A stretch of DNA of 64,000 bases, taken from Hyphomicrobium sp. (lineage in GTDB: Bacteria > Pseudomonadota > Alphaproteobacteria > Rhizobiales > Hyphomicrobiaceae). A model generated the notes under the pieces. It saw only the letters and a list, made by a program, of their open reading frames with translations, did no database searches and was not told the origin of the DNA. The stretch spans positions 1-64,000 of the forward strand of contig JALHOF010000004.1 of the NCBI GenBank assembly GCA_022843145.1. The letters run 5' to 3'. A program made the position numbers and the translations under genes. Of the stretch, positions 24,860-33,441 are shown in pieces. Each line of letters opens with the position of its first letter. Position 1 is the stretch's first letter.

Positions 24860-27391
24860 CTACTGCAGCACGGGTGGAACGGGCGAAAGCGCTGGCGCAA
24901 CGCCGTCCGCAGCCAAGGCGTCGAACAGCGCGCAGTGGTTTGCGTGCAGCTTGCCGAACATCACGAAAATCGCCGGCACAGCGTCGGGGTCGTCCGGCCC
25001 GGACGAGGCGGCGGCAGGCCCGACGGGAGCGCGGCCGGCATCGGCGGCCACGAGCTGCAGCCCCCGCACGATTTTACCCAGCATCAGGATTGTATCGGTG
25101 AGGTCGTCATTTTCGGTGCGGACGCATTGCATGGGATCGCCGATCTGCGCGGCGATGATCTCCTGAACCTGCTTCGAGAGCTGCCAGCCGAGTGGCAGCT
25201 CATAGAGTTTGTGGCTGAGATGGATCGTGATAGCGGGGATGATCGTGGGGCCGCTCGGGTATCCGGGCCGCAGGCCTTTCTGGCGCGACACCGCGAGGTC
25301 GCCGCGGGCGACGCGCGTGTTGAGGCTCGCGCGCAGCGGGGACAACAGCTCGTTGAGGCCGGCCGAGCTGCGCCGCGGCCCGCTGCCCTCGATCGCACGT
25401 CCCACGGCGTCGAACTCGGTGAGCACGATGGTTCGAAAGGCCAGCATCGGCCGATCCTTGGCGGAGCTCTTGCAGTGGGAAAAGTGCATCGTGTCGCCTG
25501 GACAGTAGCCGAGGGCGAGCCGCTCGACGACGAAGCGTGCGGTTTCGACACCGGAGTTCTCGAAATAGCCGCCGTCGACAAGGTGGACCGATTGCGCTTT
25601 GGTCGCGACGAGGCCGGCCGGCATGACGAGCGGGAATCGCGCACTGAGACTCATGGCCGTACTGAGCGGCACGTCGCGCGTTTCGTCGAGGCCGGCGCTC
25701 TCGTGCAACGTCGTCAAGTCGAACACAACCGACCGCCCGGCATGGCGGAACTTCACCGGCGCCACCACGACCGGGTAGCCGGTGCCGGCGACAGTCGTGT
25801 TGAGGAACAGCATCGGCGCCGCACCGTCGGGGCGCCAGTGATTACCGAACGGCTCGGCCAACCGATTGACGCGAGACCCCGTGACCGACAGCCAGGTCCG
25901 CTCGAGCCCGGCCTCGAATGCGCGGGCGCGGTCGAAGGCCATGATCGGGAACGGAATGAACCGCTGCAGGAGATCGGGGAAGAGGAGACTCGCGGCGACC
26001 GGAGCCAGGAAATCCGCCTGCAGCAGAGCCGCCATCTTGGCCTCCAGCGGCCCCGTGCCGCCGTGCGAAGGCTCGATGCCGCAATGGTTCGAGGTGTGCC
26101 ACGGGCCGTCCTCGGCAAGGAGCGCGGCGAGGTAGCCGGCGCCGACACTGCCGCCGGAGACGCCGCTGACCGCGAACAGGTGATGGCGGATCGCCGGGCA
26201 AAGGTCATAGAGCCGGGCGAGCGTCAACCCGCTCAGGTTTGCCGCATACATGCCGCCGCCCTGCGCGGCGACGACGTAGACGGGGTAGGATTTTCCCGCG
26301 AACGCCTTCACGTAGTCCGCCGGCCTCGCCTTTAGCCAGCTCTCGAATGCGCCGCGCAACAGCGGCAAGCGTGATTGCGCGTCGCTGCCGCCTGTCTCTC
26401 GTTCGACGAGGCGCACATGATGATTGTCATTGAGGTTCAGTGCCGAGATGGCGAGTGCGGATACGAAGAGCAGCGACAAAATCGGGATGCGGCTGCGATC
26501 CGCCCAGTGGGTCAAAAGGCTGGTCGCGAAGACCACGCCGACGAGCGAAACGTTGAGCAGCGCCAATCCGCCTATGGCGCGCGGGATGCGGGTGAAGTCG
26601 AAGCCGTCGGTGCTGCCCGCGTTCCAGTTCTGCGCGGCAAACAGTGCGGTCAGCGCCAGGAACAGCGCGCTGATGGCCCACGTTACGGCGGGATGGAACA
26701 CCCAACGGGTCGGCGAGAGAAAGCCATGCGGCCGCCAGCGGAGGAAGTAGACCGCGACGAAGCCGGCCAGCGCGACGGAAAGCAACATGCCGACGTTGAT
26801 CGAAGCCGCCAGCGCGTCGGCGCTGTCGGGCAGCGCGCGGATCGGCGGCGCGAACGTGATCTCGAGCCGGTCGTTGATCTGCTTGAACTTGATTTCTTCG
26901 AGCGTCGGAACCTTTTCTCCTGCCGGCATCACCTTCAGCAGCGCCGCCGTCACCTGTTCCTCCGACTTCAGCGCGCGCATGATCTCGACGGTCGACTGGG
27001 CCGCCTCGGTCAGTGTGCTATCGAGCGCGCGCCTAAGTCCGAGTGTCGCGCCGAGTGGCGGCAGTACGCCGAGCAGCACCGGCATGTGCCAGAGTATCGG
27101 ATTGCGGGTCGCTGCGGGTGCGTCGGCGTGTTCGCCCGACGAGCGGGCCAAGGCTCGGCCAGCGTAGGCGATGAATATGGCCAATGCCAGCAGCGACAAC
27201 ACCGCCGCCGCGATTTGCGGCCAGGAATCGGGTCGCCCGCGCGCCAGAATGAGATACAGTTCCAACACCTGCGTGGGCGAGGACAGCGCGAAGAAGGATA
27301 GAAGCGAAATCAAGAGCGGCGCGCGCAGAACCCTCACCGCTTGAAAAAACCGCTGCAGCGAAAGAACGCCGCTTTCGACGATCGCGAGCAT
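24860..27391 (-). CDS. Large membrane protein with patatin-like phospholipase domain
   Basis: The N-terminal 350 residues contain several membrane helices (LLISLLSFFALSS, AAVLSLLALAIFIAYAG, MLLSVALAGFVAVYFL, ISALFLALTALFAA). The C-terminal part is a patatin-type acyl hydrolase: oxyanion loop AAQGGGMYAA, nucleophile elbow GVSGGSVGAGY, and the dyad Asp in LVDGGYFENSG. Both members of the Ser-Asp dyad are present, so lipase or phospholipase activity at the membrane is likely. Start at 27391 is supported by GAGG six bases upstream; an open frame continues to 27472 without one. It stands alone on the minus strand, so the physiological substrate is unknown. Confidence 0.83.
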   Translation of the reverse strand: MLAIVESGVLSLQRFFQAVRVLRAPLLISLLSFFALSSPTQVLELYLILARGRPDSWPQIAAAVLSLLALAIFIAYAGRALARSSGEHADAPAATRNPILWHMPVLLGVLPPLGATLGLRRALDSTLTEAAQSTVEIMRALKSEEQVTAALLKVMPAGEKVPTLEEIKFKQINDRLEITFAPPIRALPDSADALAASINVGMLLSVALAGFVAVYFLRWRPHGFLSPTRWVFHPAVTWAISALFLALTALFAAQNWNAGSTDGFDFTRIPRAIGGLALLNVSLVGVVFATSLLTHWADRSRIPILSLLFVSALAISALNLNDNHHVRLVERETGGSDAQSRLPLLRGAFESWLKARPADYVKAFAGKSYPVYVVAAQGGGMYAANLSGLTLARLYDLCPAIRHHLFAVSGVSGGSVGAGYLAALLAEDGPWHTSNHCGIEPSHGGTGPLEAKMAALLQADFLAPVAASLLFPDLLQRFIPFPIMAFDRARAFEAGLERTWLSVTGSRVNRLAEPFGNHWRPDGAAPMLFLNTTVAGTGYPVVVAPVKFRHAGRSVVFDLTTLHESAGLDETRDVPLSTAMSLSARFPLVMPAGLVATKAQSVHLVDGGYFENSGVETARFVVERLALGYCPGDTMHFSHCKSSAKDRPMLAFRTIVLTEFDAVGRAIEGSGPRRSSAGLNELLSPLRASLNTRVARGDLAVSRQKGLRPGYPSGPTIIPAITIHLSHKLYELPLGWQLSKQVQEIIAAQIGDPMQCVRTENDDLTDTILMLGKIVRGLQLVAADAGRAPVGPAAASSGPDDPDAVPAIFVMFGKLHANHCALFDALAADGVAPALSPVPPVLQ

Positions 27392-27637
27392 AGCGGACCT
27401 CGAAATATTGCAAGAAGTCAATGCACAGAAGCTACTCGCGAATGCTCCTCTCGGACAATCAATTCCTGCCAACTCATTGCCGATGGCTGCCGGTCAATGC
27501 CGGATCAAGACCAATACGCGAGTTGACGGCCACTCTGTTCAACATCCAGCCAGCCATTGGCGCCACCGAGCGTAAACGGTGACGCCGCCCCGGTCATAGG
27601 CGCAGGGCCTGCGGTAACTTTCCTTCATTGTGGCCGC

Positions 27638-28297
27638 TCAGGTTTCGACGGGCAAACCCGCCGCGCGCCACTCAGGCATGCCGTCCTCGAGCCGGCGGGC
27701 CGTGAAACCTTTTTTGCGCAGGATAGCGACGGTCTCGAACGACAGCACGCAGTAGGGGCCGCGGCAGTAGGCGACGATCTCAACCGCCGGGTCGAGCGAC
27801 GAAAGTCGCTTCTTCAGTTGGTCGAGTGGCATGTTGATCGCGCCGGGAAGATGACCCATCGCGAACTCGTCCGCCGGCCGCACGTCGAGCACCTGCACGA
27901 GCCCGGCCTTCATGCGCGCCTTGAGCTCCGTTCGCGACACCGGCTCCATCCTGTCGCGGGCGTCGAAATAGGTACGCACGATCTGGCTCACCTCGGCCAC
28001 ATTCCGCTCGCCGATCCGCGTCAGCGACGCGACGAGATCGAGTACGGTGTCATCGGTGATGCGATGAAAAATGTACTTGCCTTCGCGGCGCGCTTCGATG
28101 AGGCCGGCGCGGCGCATCTGCTGGAGGTGGTGCGAGGCGTTGGCCAGCGACAGGCCGGTGCGCTCGGCCAGAACCTCAACACTGCGCTCGCCCTGCGCCA
28201 TTGCCTCCAGCAGCTCAAGACGATGCTCGTGTGCGACCGCCTTCGCGATCGCAGCGAATTGACGGAACAACAGTCGTTTCGGGCTGACGCTTGACAT
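27638..28297 (-). CDS. ArsR-type regulator fused to a rhodanese domain
   Basis: Residues 10-100 form a winged helix of the ArsR/SmtB class (GERSVEVLAERTGLSLANASHHLQQMRRAGLI). Residues 125-219 form a rhodanese domain with VQVLDVRPADEFAMGHLPGAI and the active-site loop CRGPYCVLS, whose first Cys is the usual persulfide carrier. No classical ArsR metal-site CVC is present. The second Cys in the loop is suggestive of a thiol- or sulfane-sulfur-responsive switch, which is inference. It is divergent from a group including TlpA-like and DsrE-like proteins, and a strong palindrome lies in the shared promoter region. Confidence 0.9.
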   Translation of the reverse strand: MSSVSPKRLLFRQFAAIAKAVAHEHRLELLEAMAQGERSVEVLAERTGLSLANASHHLQQMRRAGLIEARREGKYIFHRITDDTVLDLVASLTRIGERNVAEVSQIVRTYFDARDRMEPVSRTELKARMKAGLVQVLDVRPADEFAMGHLPGAINMPLDQLKKRLSSLDPAVEIVAYCRGPYCVLSFETVAILRKKGFTARRLEDGMPEWRAAGLPVET

Positions 28298-28321
28298 GCT
28301 GAAGTCCGAGGTTTAAGTCAA

Positions 28322-28337
28322 TCAAACAACTGTTTGA
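28322..28337. promoter_or_regulatory. Palindrome in the ArsR-rhodanese divergent promoter
   Basis: TCAAACAACTGTTTGA has perfect seven-base arms around a two-base centre. It lies 25 bases upstream of the regulator start and about 80 bases before the SHOCT-domain gene on the other strand. This is the size and position expected of an ArsR-family operator controlling both directions. Confidence 0.6.
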
Positions 28338-28417
28338 GTGATGTTCGAGACGTTGTCAAGCAACCGCTATGCACGCGATCGGGTTCCGCGATCAGTTTGA
28401 AAGTTGCGAGGCGGATC

Positions 28418-28741
28418 ATGAAGCAGCAACGACTTGCTATCGCCGGTGTCGTGTTCGCCGCGCCCCAACTGGCGCTCGCGCAACAAGATATGGGCTCATG
28501 GCGGATGCACGATTGGGGCTGGGGATGGGGCGGCATGTGGCTTGGTCCCCTGTTCATGCTGGTCCTGCTCGGGCTGGTCGTCGCGCTGTTCTTCTGGCTC
28601 GTCCAGTGGGTGAGCGGGGGCCAGAGCGGTGCGCGAACCGAGCAGCCAACCGCGCGCGAACTCCTCGATGCGCGCTATGCGCGGGGCGAGATCGACCGAG
28701 TCGAGTATCTCAAGCGCAGGCAGGACATCTCGGACGGCTGA
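28418..28741 (+). CDS. Small exported/membrane SHOCT-domain protein
   Basis: The 107-residue protein has a signal-like N-terminus (LAIAGVVFAAPQLALAQ), a Trp/Gly-rich segment (HDWGWGWGGMW), one strong membrane helix (LFMLVLLGLVVALFFWLVQWV) and a C-terminal SHOCT motif (ARELLDARYARGEIDRVEYLKRR). SHOCT motifs are short oligomerisation modules. The start at 28418 is backed by GAGGCGG. It is the first gene after the ArsR-rhodanese regulator on the opposite strand, so it is probably under its control. Function unknown. Confidence 0.8.
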   Translation: MKQQRLAIAGVVFAAPQLALAQQDMGSWRMHDWGWGWGGMWLGPLFMLVLLGLVVALFFWLVQWVSGGQSGARTEQPTARELLDARYARGEIDRVEYLKRRQDISDG

Positions 28742-28783
28742 GCGCCAGTTGCTCCAACGAAATCAAGCGGAGGTTTAGGACAC

Positions 28784-29626
28784 ATGCTCGAAACGGCCTT
28801 CACCTTTGAGACGCAAGTCCGTCTCGCGGCGTTCGCGAGCGTTTTCGCGGTCATGGCGGCATGGGAGGTGTTGGCGCCGCGCCGGCCTCAGGCCATCGGC
28901 CGTGGCGCCCGCTGGCCGAGCAATCTCGGGATCGTTGCGCTCGATACGTTGATCGTGCGCGTTCTGTTTCCGACGGGCGCCGTCGCTCTGGCGATGCTCG
29001 CCGAAAGCAAGGGGTGGGGCGTCCTCAACGCTTGGGCGGTGCCGGCGTGGCTCGCGGTGCCGTTCGCCGTGATCGTCCTCGATCTCGTCATCTACCTCCA
29101 GCACGTTCTGTTCCATGCCGTGCCCGCGTTGTGGCGGTTGCACAGGATGCACCATGCCGATCTCGAATTCGACGTGACGACCGGCGCGCGGTTTCACCCG
29201 ATCGAGATCGCGCTTTCGATGCTGATCAAGCTGACCGTCGTGGCAGCACTTGGCGCGCCACCTGTGGCGGTGCTGATCTTCGAAGTGCTGCTGAATGCGA
29301 CGGCGATGTTCAACCATTCCAACGCACGGCTTCCCCTCGCGGTCGACCGGGTGCTGCGTTGGTTCGTGGTGACGCCGGACATGCATCGTGTCCATCATTC
29401 CATCGTGCGGCGCGAGACAAATTCCAATTTCGGCTTTAGCCTGCCGTGGTGGGACCGGCTGTTCGGAACCTATCGCGATCAACCGGCAGCGGGGCACGAC
29501 GGCATGGCGATTGGCGTGGAGGACTTGCGCGATCCGGCCGAGCAGCGGCTCGACCGGATGCTGACGCAGCCGTTCCGCAAAGGCGATGGCGGATATCCGC
29601 TGGGACGGCGCGAGGCGGCGGAATGA
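28784..29626 (+). CDS. Fatty acid hydroxylase / sterol desaturase family membrane protein
   Basis: A 280-residue integral membrane protein with the eight-histidine di-iron signature: HVLFH near residue 105, HRMHH near 117, FNHSN near 170 and HRVHHS near 204. It belongs to the superfamily that hydroxylates or desaturates lipids or cleaves ether lipids; the substrate is not predictable here. GCGGAGG lies upstream of the ATG. Its stop overlaps the next start (ATGA), placing it in an operon with a small exported protein and a TlpA-like thioredoxin. Confidence 0.87.
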   Translation: MLETAFTFETQVRLAAFASVFAVMAAWEVLAPRRPQAIGRGARWPSNLGIVALDTLIVRVLFPTGAVALAMLAESKGWGVLNAWAVPAWLAVPFAVIVLDLVIYLQHVLFHAVPALWRLHRMHHADLEFDVTTGARFHPIEIALSMLIKLTVVAALGAPPVAVLIFEVLLNATAMFNHSNARLPLAVDRVLRWFVVTPDMHRVHHSIVRRETNSNFGFSLPWWDRLFGTYRDQPAAGHDGMAIGVEDLRDPAEQRLDRMLTQPFRKGDGGYPLGRREAAE

Positions 29627-30174
29627 TACGCAGGATTCTGACGGCCACGTTGGTGCTGTCGTGCACGTTCCAAGTCACGCTGGCGCAGGAGCCAGCCGCT
29701 CGAAAGCTCGAACGCGATGGACTGAAGCTCGAAACCGCGCCGCTGGCCCCCGATCAGGTGCGTGCGTTCTTTCTCGCGCGCGGTTTCTCGGCCGCCGACA
29801 CAGAGCACATCGTCTCCGCGGGATGCGTGTTCCGCTCGGCGATCGGCAGCGCCCACGCCAAGGCGGACGCACCCGCCGTGACGGTTGCCCTCGGCGAGTG
29901 GAACGTGACGCCCGCAGGTGGCGGCGTGTCGGCCCCGCGCACCCGCGAGCAATGGGAGGCGGAGTGGACGAAGCGCACGGTCAGCGAGGACGCGGCGACC
30001 GCGTTCCATTGGTCGCTGTTCCCGACCGAGCAGACGTTCTCGGCGACGGACTATAATTGGGGCTTCCTGACCTTTGGCCTCGCGCCCGGGACACGGTTCA
30101 CGCTCGACCTTGCGTGGCGCAATGGCGGGCAGATGCACACCGCCCGCATGGAGGGGCTCGAATGCGGAAAGTAG
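29623..30174 (+). CDS. Small exported protein of unknown function
   Basis: The 183-residue product has a signal peptide (RRILTATLVLSCTFQVTLAQ) and a soluble domain containing PDQVRAFFLARGF, AGCVFRSAIGS, EWNVTPAG and ATAFHWSLFPTEQTFSATDYNWG. I do not recognise a named family. It overlaps the preceding gene by four bases and the TlpA-like gene by 13, so it is translationally coupled to both. Periplasmic function linked to the thioredoxin is plausible; its Cys residues (AGCVF, GLECGK) could be substrates, which is inference. Confidence 0.7.
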   Translation: MIRRILTATLVLSCTFQVTLAQEPAARKLERDGLKLETAPLAPDQVRAFFLARGFSAADTEHIVSAGCVFRSAIGSAHAKADAPAVTVALGEWNVTPAGGGVSAPRTREQWEAEWTKRTVSEDAATAFHWSLFPTEQTFSATDYNWGFLTFGLAPGTRFTLDLAWRNGGQMHTARMEGLECGK

Positions 30175-30728
30175 ATCGAACCGCCGGCCTGTCTCGCCGA
30201 ACCATGATAGCCGGTGGCGGGGCGCTCAGTGCGGCAGCGATGCTGGATGGCGGGTCTCGAGGAGCATACGCCGCCAGTCCAGGCGCGATGCTGCTGCAGC
30301 AGGTGCCGGGAATGCCTGCCGCGCCCGACTTCACCCTGCCCGATCTCGACGGCAAGGATGTCCGCTTCTCCGATCACAAGGGCAAGGTGGTGCTCGTCAA
30401 CTTCTGGGCGACGTGGTGCCCGCCCTGCCGCGAGGAGATTCCCTCGATGGAGCGCGCGTGGGCGAAACTGAAAGAAGGTCGCGTCGCCATGCTCGCGGTT
30501 CACGTCGGCGGCGACAGCGACAAGATCTGGTCGTTCCTGACCGAGTTCAACGTCACGTTCCCGGTCTTGATCGACAAATCGTCGGGTGTATCGAAGGCCT
30601 GGCAGACGGTCGGATTGCCGACCACCTACGTCGCCGACGGCCAGGGCCGCAAGGCGTTGCGTGCGATCGGCGGCCGGGAGTGGGACCACCCGGATCTCGT
30701 TGCCAGCATTCTCGCACTCAAGAGCTAG
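30162..30728 (+). CDS. TlpA-family periplasmic thiol-disulfide protein
   Basis: A thioredoxin-fold protein of 188 residues with a twin-arginine signal (LSRRTMIAGGGALSAA) and the redox motif FWATWCPPCREEIPSME, the AhpC-TSA/TlpA form. VLIDKSSGVSKAWQTVGLPTTYV contains the conserved cis-Pro (GLPTT). It acts in the periplasm as a thiol reductant or oxidant. The start at 30162, inside the previous gene, has GGAGGGG upstream. Co-occurrence with DsrE and rhodanese proteins suggests sulfur handling rather than generic cytochrome maturation. Confidence 0.88.
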   Translation: MRKVDRTAGLSRRTMIAGGGALSAAAMLDGGSRGAYAASPGAMLLQQVPGMPAAPDFTLPDLDGKDVRFSDHKGKVVLVNFWATWCPPCREEIPSMERAWAKLKEGRVAMLAVHVGGDSDKIWSFLTEFNVTFPVLIDKSSGVSKAWQTVGLPTTYVADGQGRKALRAIGGREWDHPDLVASILALKS

Positions 30729-30762
30729 TCCTTTGCCATCGACTCCGTCGAGGAGGTGATCC

Positions 30763-31116
30763 TTGCGAACGCTCATCGTCATCAACGACCCGCCTTACGG
30801 CACCGAGCGGGTCTATAACGCGCTCCGTCTCGCGCAGGCCCTGTCGAAAAACGACCGCGATGCGGCGAATACGGTGTTCCTGATGGCCGACGCGGTATTG
30901 TCGGCAAAGGCAGGTCAAAAGACGCCCGATGGGTTCTATAATGTCGAGCGGATGCTGAAGCGTGTGAGCGCGGGCGGGGGCAAGGTGCTGCTCTGCGGGA
31001 CATGCATGGATGCGCGCGGCGTTACAGATGCCGAGATCGTGGATGGTGCGCGGCGCAGCACGATGGACGAGTTGGCCGCCGAGACCATCGCCGCAGACAA
31101 GGTGTTGGTGTTCTGA
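30763..31116 (+). CDS. DsrE-family protein
   Basis: A 117-residue DsrE/DsrF-like protein: TLIVINDPPYGTERVYNALRLAQAL at the start, NTVFLMADAVLSAK in the middle, and CGTCMDARGV carrying the two family cysteines. Proteins of this family bind or transfer sulfane sulfur. It starts with TTG preceded by GGAGGTGATCC, an almost ideal anti-ribosomal sequence, which decides the start despite the rare codon. It is cytoplasmic. It lies 34 bases after the TlpA-like gene. Confidence 0.87.
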   Translation: MRTLIVINDPPYGTERVYNALRLAQALSKNDRDAANTVFLMADAVLSAKAGQKTPDGFYNVERMLKRVSAGGGKVLLCGTCMDARGVTDAEIVDGARRSTMDELAAETIAADKVLVF

Positions 31117-31159
31117 AGCGACCGGCATCGCAGATCTCGACGAGAGCCGCAGAGGGACC

Positions 31160-31981
31160 ATGGACGCGCCACCGCCGATTCTGACGCAAAAGCATTTTGG
31201 CGAGGCGTCCGCGTTCGCGCCGGAAAACCTGCTGCGCGAGGCACGGCGGCAGAAGGGCCTTGGCGGCGGTGCGGTTCCAGATGTCTGCGTGCTCGATCCG
31301 GATGGCGATATCGTGCGGCAGGCTAGAGCCGCCGGCCTGGCGCGGCGTGATCCGGACTGGGCATGCTACCACACAGAGCTATGGCGGATGTCTCACGACG
31401 GGTTGGACCTGGGCGTCGTGCCGTGCGCCGTCGGGGCTTCGTTTGCGGTGCTCGTCGCCGAGCAATTGTTCGCGGCCGGTTGCCGGCTGCTGGTGAGCGT
31501 GACGTCGTCCGGTCAGCTCGTCGAGCTTCGTCCGCCGCCGTATTTCATTCTCATCGGCAAGGCGCTGCGCGACGAGGGCACGAGCTATCACTACCTGCCG
31601 CCATCCGAGTTCTCGGTCCTTGCCCCCGGCCTGGCGCAGGCGATGGATGGTGCCTTCGACGGGCTGCGGGTCCCTGTCGAACGAGGTGCGACGTGGACCA
31701 CCGATGCGCCATTCCGCGAGACGCCAAGCGCTATCGCCGCAATGAAGGCCAAGGGCCTGCTCGCGGTCGAGATGGAAGCGGCGGCGCTCTATGCCTTCGC
31801 CGGAGCGCGGCAGAAGCCTGTCATCTGCTTCGCGCACGTCACCAACCAGATGGCTCAGATCGAAGGCGATTTCGAGAAAGGCGAGGGCGATGGGTCTGTC
31901 GATGCACTCACGGTTATTGCGGCGGCGGCGCATGCGGTCACGAAAGCGGTCGTGACGTCGAAGGCCGATTTGATCTCTTGA
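31160..31981 (+). CDS. Nucleoside phosphorylase family protein
   Basis: A 273-residue PNP/UDP-phosphorylase-type protein. Family signs are VVPCAVGASFAVLVAEQLFAAG, LVSVTSSGQL, and the purine/pyrimidine-site motif AVEMEAAALYAFA with the ribose-binding Glu. It cleaves a nucleoside with phosphate, the base being unknown. The start at 31160 is preceded by GAGGG. It is the last gene of the group downstream of the ArsR-rhodanese regulator; its link to sulfur genes is not obvious. Confidence 0.82.
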   Translation: MDAPPPILTQKHFGEASAFAPENLLREARRQKGLGGGAVPDVCVLDPDGDIVRQARAAGLARRDPDWACYHTELWRMSHDGLDLGVVPCAVGASFAVLVAEQLFAAGCRLLVSVTSSGQLVELRPPPYFILIGKALRDEGTSYHYLPPSEFSVLAPGLAQAMDGAFDGLRVPVERGATWTTDAPFRETPSAIAAMKAKGLLAVEMEAAALYAFAGARQKPVICFAHVTNQMAQIEGDFEKGEGDGSVDALTVIAAAAHAVTKAVVTSKADLIS

Positions 31982-32203
31982 CAGACTTGGCGGTCTTCCG
32001 GAACGAGAACGCCAATATGCGCCGCGCGGGATGTCACATTGGAAGACATGCGGGCGACTGGCGGGGTCGTGCACGCTGTTCAACGAAGCGGGGCGGCGTG
32101 CTATCGTGGCGCCGGGATGAGGGCTGTTCGGGGTGGCGAGGAACCGTTATCTGGCGCCGCTATCGATAATTTGTCGGCCCATCGCAAGTCTTGGAGAACC
32201 GTG

Positions 32204-32911
32204 ATGGCCACCGGCTCAGACCTAGAAACGGCACGCTCGACGGTTCTGTTCTCGAGTTTGCCCGGTCCGTTGGCGGACACGATACTCAAGCAGTCCGCGA
32301 CGAAAACATTTCAGCGCGGAGAAACGATTTTCATCCAGGGCGAGGCGGCGGAAAACATCTACATCGTGCTGCACGGTTGGGTGAAACTGTTCAGGATCAC
32401 GCCAACCGGCGCGGAGGCCGTGGTCGGCGTTTTTACCAAAGGCCGCAGCTTCGGCGAGGCCGTCGCCTTCGAGGATGTGCCGTTCCCGGTGACGGCGGAA
32501 GCGGTGACGGACAGCCGGCTTCTGCTGGTGCGCGCCAGTCTCCTGGCGACCTTGATGCGCGAGCGGCCGGAGATCGCAATGGCGATCGTCTCGTCCACGT
32601 TCCGTCACTTGCAGGCGCTCGTGGCGCAGGTCGAGCAGCTCAAGGCGCATACGGGCGCGCAACGTGTCGCCGAGTTCCTACTGGAGCTGTGCGAATGCGG
32701 CACCGGCTCCTGCACGATCACTTTGCCCTACGACAAGTCGTTGATCGCCGGCCGTCTCGGGATGCAGCCGCCGAGCCTGTCACGGGCTTTCAACAGGCTG
32801 GAAGAGCATGGCGTCCAGATCTCGCACAATCTGGCGACGATCTCCGATATTGCGCACCTGCGGGAGTATGTTCTGGAGGACCGCAGTGCGCCCTGGCGCA
32901 AGGCGGAGTAG
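32204..32911 (+). CDS. Crp/Fnr-family regulator, Dnr/NnrR type
   Basis: A 235-residue protein with an N-terminal cyclic-nucleotide-like beta domain (GETIFIQGEAAENIYIVLHGWVK), a dimerisation helix and a C-terminal winged helix (YDKSLIAGRLGMQPPSLSRAFNRLEEHGV). The N-terminal cysteines that hold the Fe-S cluster of Fnr are absent, as in the Dnr and NnrR regulators that respond to nitric oxide. It is convergent with the nor operon, whose control it probably shares with nir. The start at 32204 has TTGGAG upstream. The 221 bases before it hold no other gene. Confidence 0.85.
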   Translation: MATGSDLETARSTVLFSSLPGPLADTILKQSATKTFQRGETIFIQGEAAENIYIVLHGWVKLFRITPTGAEAVVGVFTKGRSFGEAVAFEDVPFPVTAEAVTDSRLLLVRASLLATLMRERPEIAMAIVSSTFRHLQALVAQVEQLKAHTGAQRVAEFLLELCECGTGSCTITLPYDKSLIAGRLGMQPPSLSRAFNRLEEHGVQISHNLATISDIAHLREYVLEDRSAPWRKAE

Positions 32912-32919
32912 TGACAAAT

Positions 32920-33171
32920 TCAGCCGCCGTCCGCAATTCCCTCGTGAATTTTGCGTGCCATCCAGCGGGCGGGCACAATGCCTAACACGGCTCCGATCGC
33001 GGCGGCGGCGTAAAGTGCCGCGTAGCCATACGGCGCCAAGGCCGGAATGCTGATCGCGACGAATGTGCCGTTGATCGCACACGCCGGCACCATCAACGCA
33101 TGGCAGAACAGCGACAGCCAGATCGATGGCTGGCTCGTGTGCGGCGTTTGCCGGTTCGGTTGATGCGTCAT
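32920..33171 (-). CDS. Small membrane protein at the end of the nor operon
   Basis: The 83-residue product has two hydrophobic segments (LFCHALMVPACAINGTFVAI and YAALYAAAAIGAVLGIVPA). It overlaps norF by four bases (ATGA), so it is translated with the nor operon. I do not recognise the family. A structural or assembly role for NorCB is suggested only by position. Confidence 0.65.
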   Translation of the reverse strand: MTHQPNRQTPHTSQPSIWLSLFCHALMVPACAINGTFVAISIPALAPYGYAALYAAAAIGAVLGIVPARWMARKIHEGIADGG

Positions 33172-33437
33172 GCGGTTCTCCCGGCGAGATAGAGGCCGAA
33201 GGCGAGAATGAGAAAGCCGCCGATGACGAGGTCGAACGTCCGCATCCAGAAGCGCGATGTGTGGAGGCCGAGATATCGCGACAGGATCACGCGCGCCTTG
33301 AGACCCGCGAGCAGGAGGACAGCGGCCGCGGTGAATGTGCGGGCTTCAATCCCGGCGGGTTGCACCGTCAGCAGAGTGGTTGCTGTGCTCAGGATGGCGA
33401 GCGTGACCCAAGCCTGCGAAAGTCCGCGCGTAGGCAT
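33168..33437 (-). CDS. norF: NorF, cytochrome c oxidase subunit IV-like protein
   Basis: An 89-residue protein with three hydrophobic helices (AWVTLAILSTATTLLT, AAAVLLLAGLKARVILS, VIGGFLILAFGLYLAG), matching the NorF/COX IV small-subunit profile. The KARVI segment after the second helix is characteristic. In Paracoccus-type operons norE and norF are not catalytic but improve nitric oxide reductase activity. It lies four bases after norE and overlaps the last small gene. Confidence 0.8.
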   Translation of the reverse strand: MPTRGLSQAWVTLAILSTATTLLTVQPAGIEARTFTAAAVLLLAGLKARVILSRYLGLHTSRFWMRTFDLVIGGFLILAFGLYLAGRTA

Positions 33438-33441
33438 GTCG

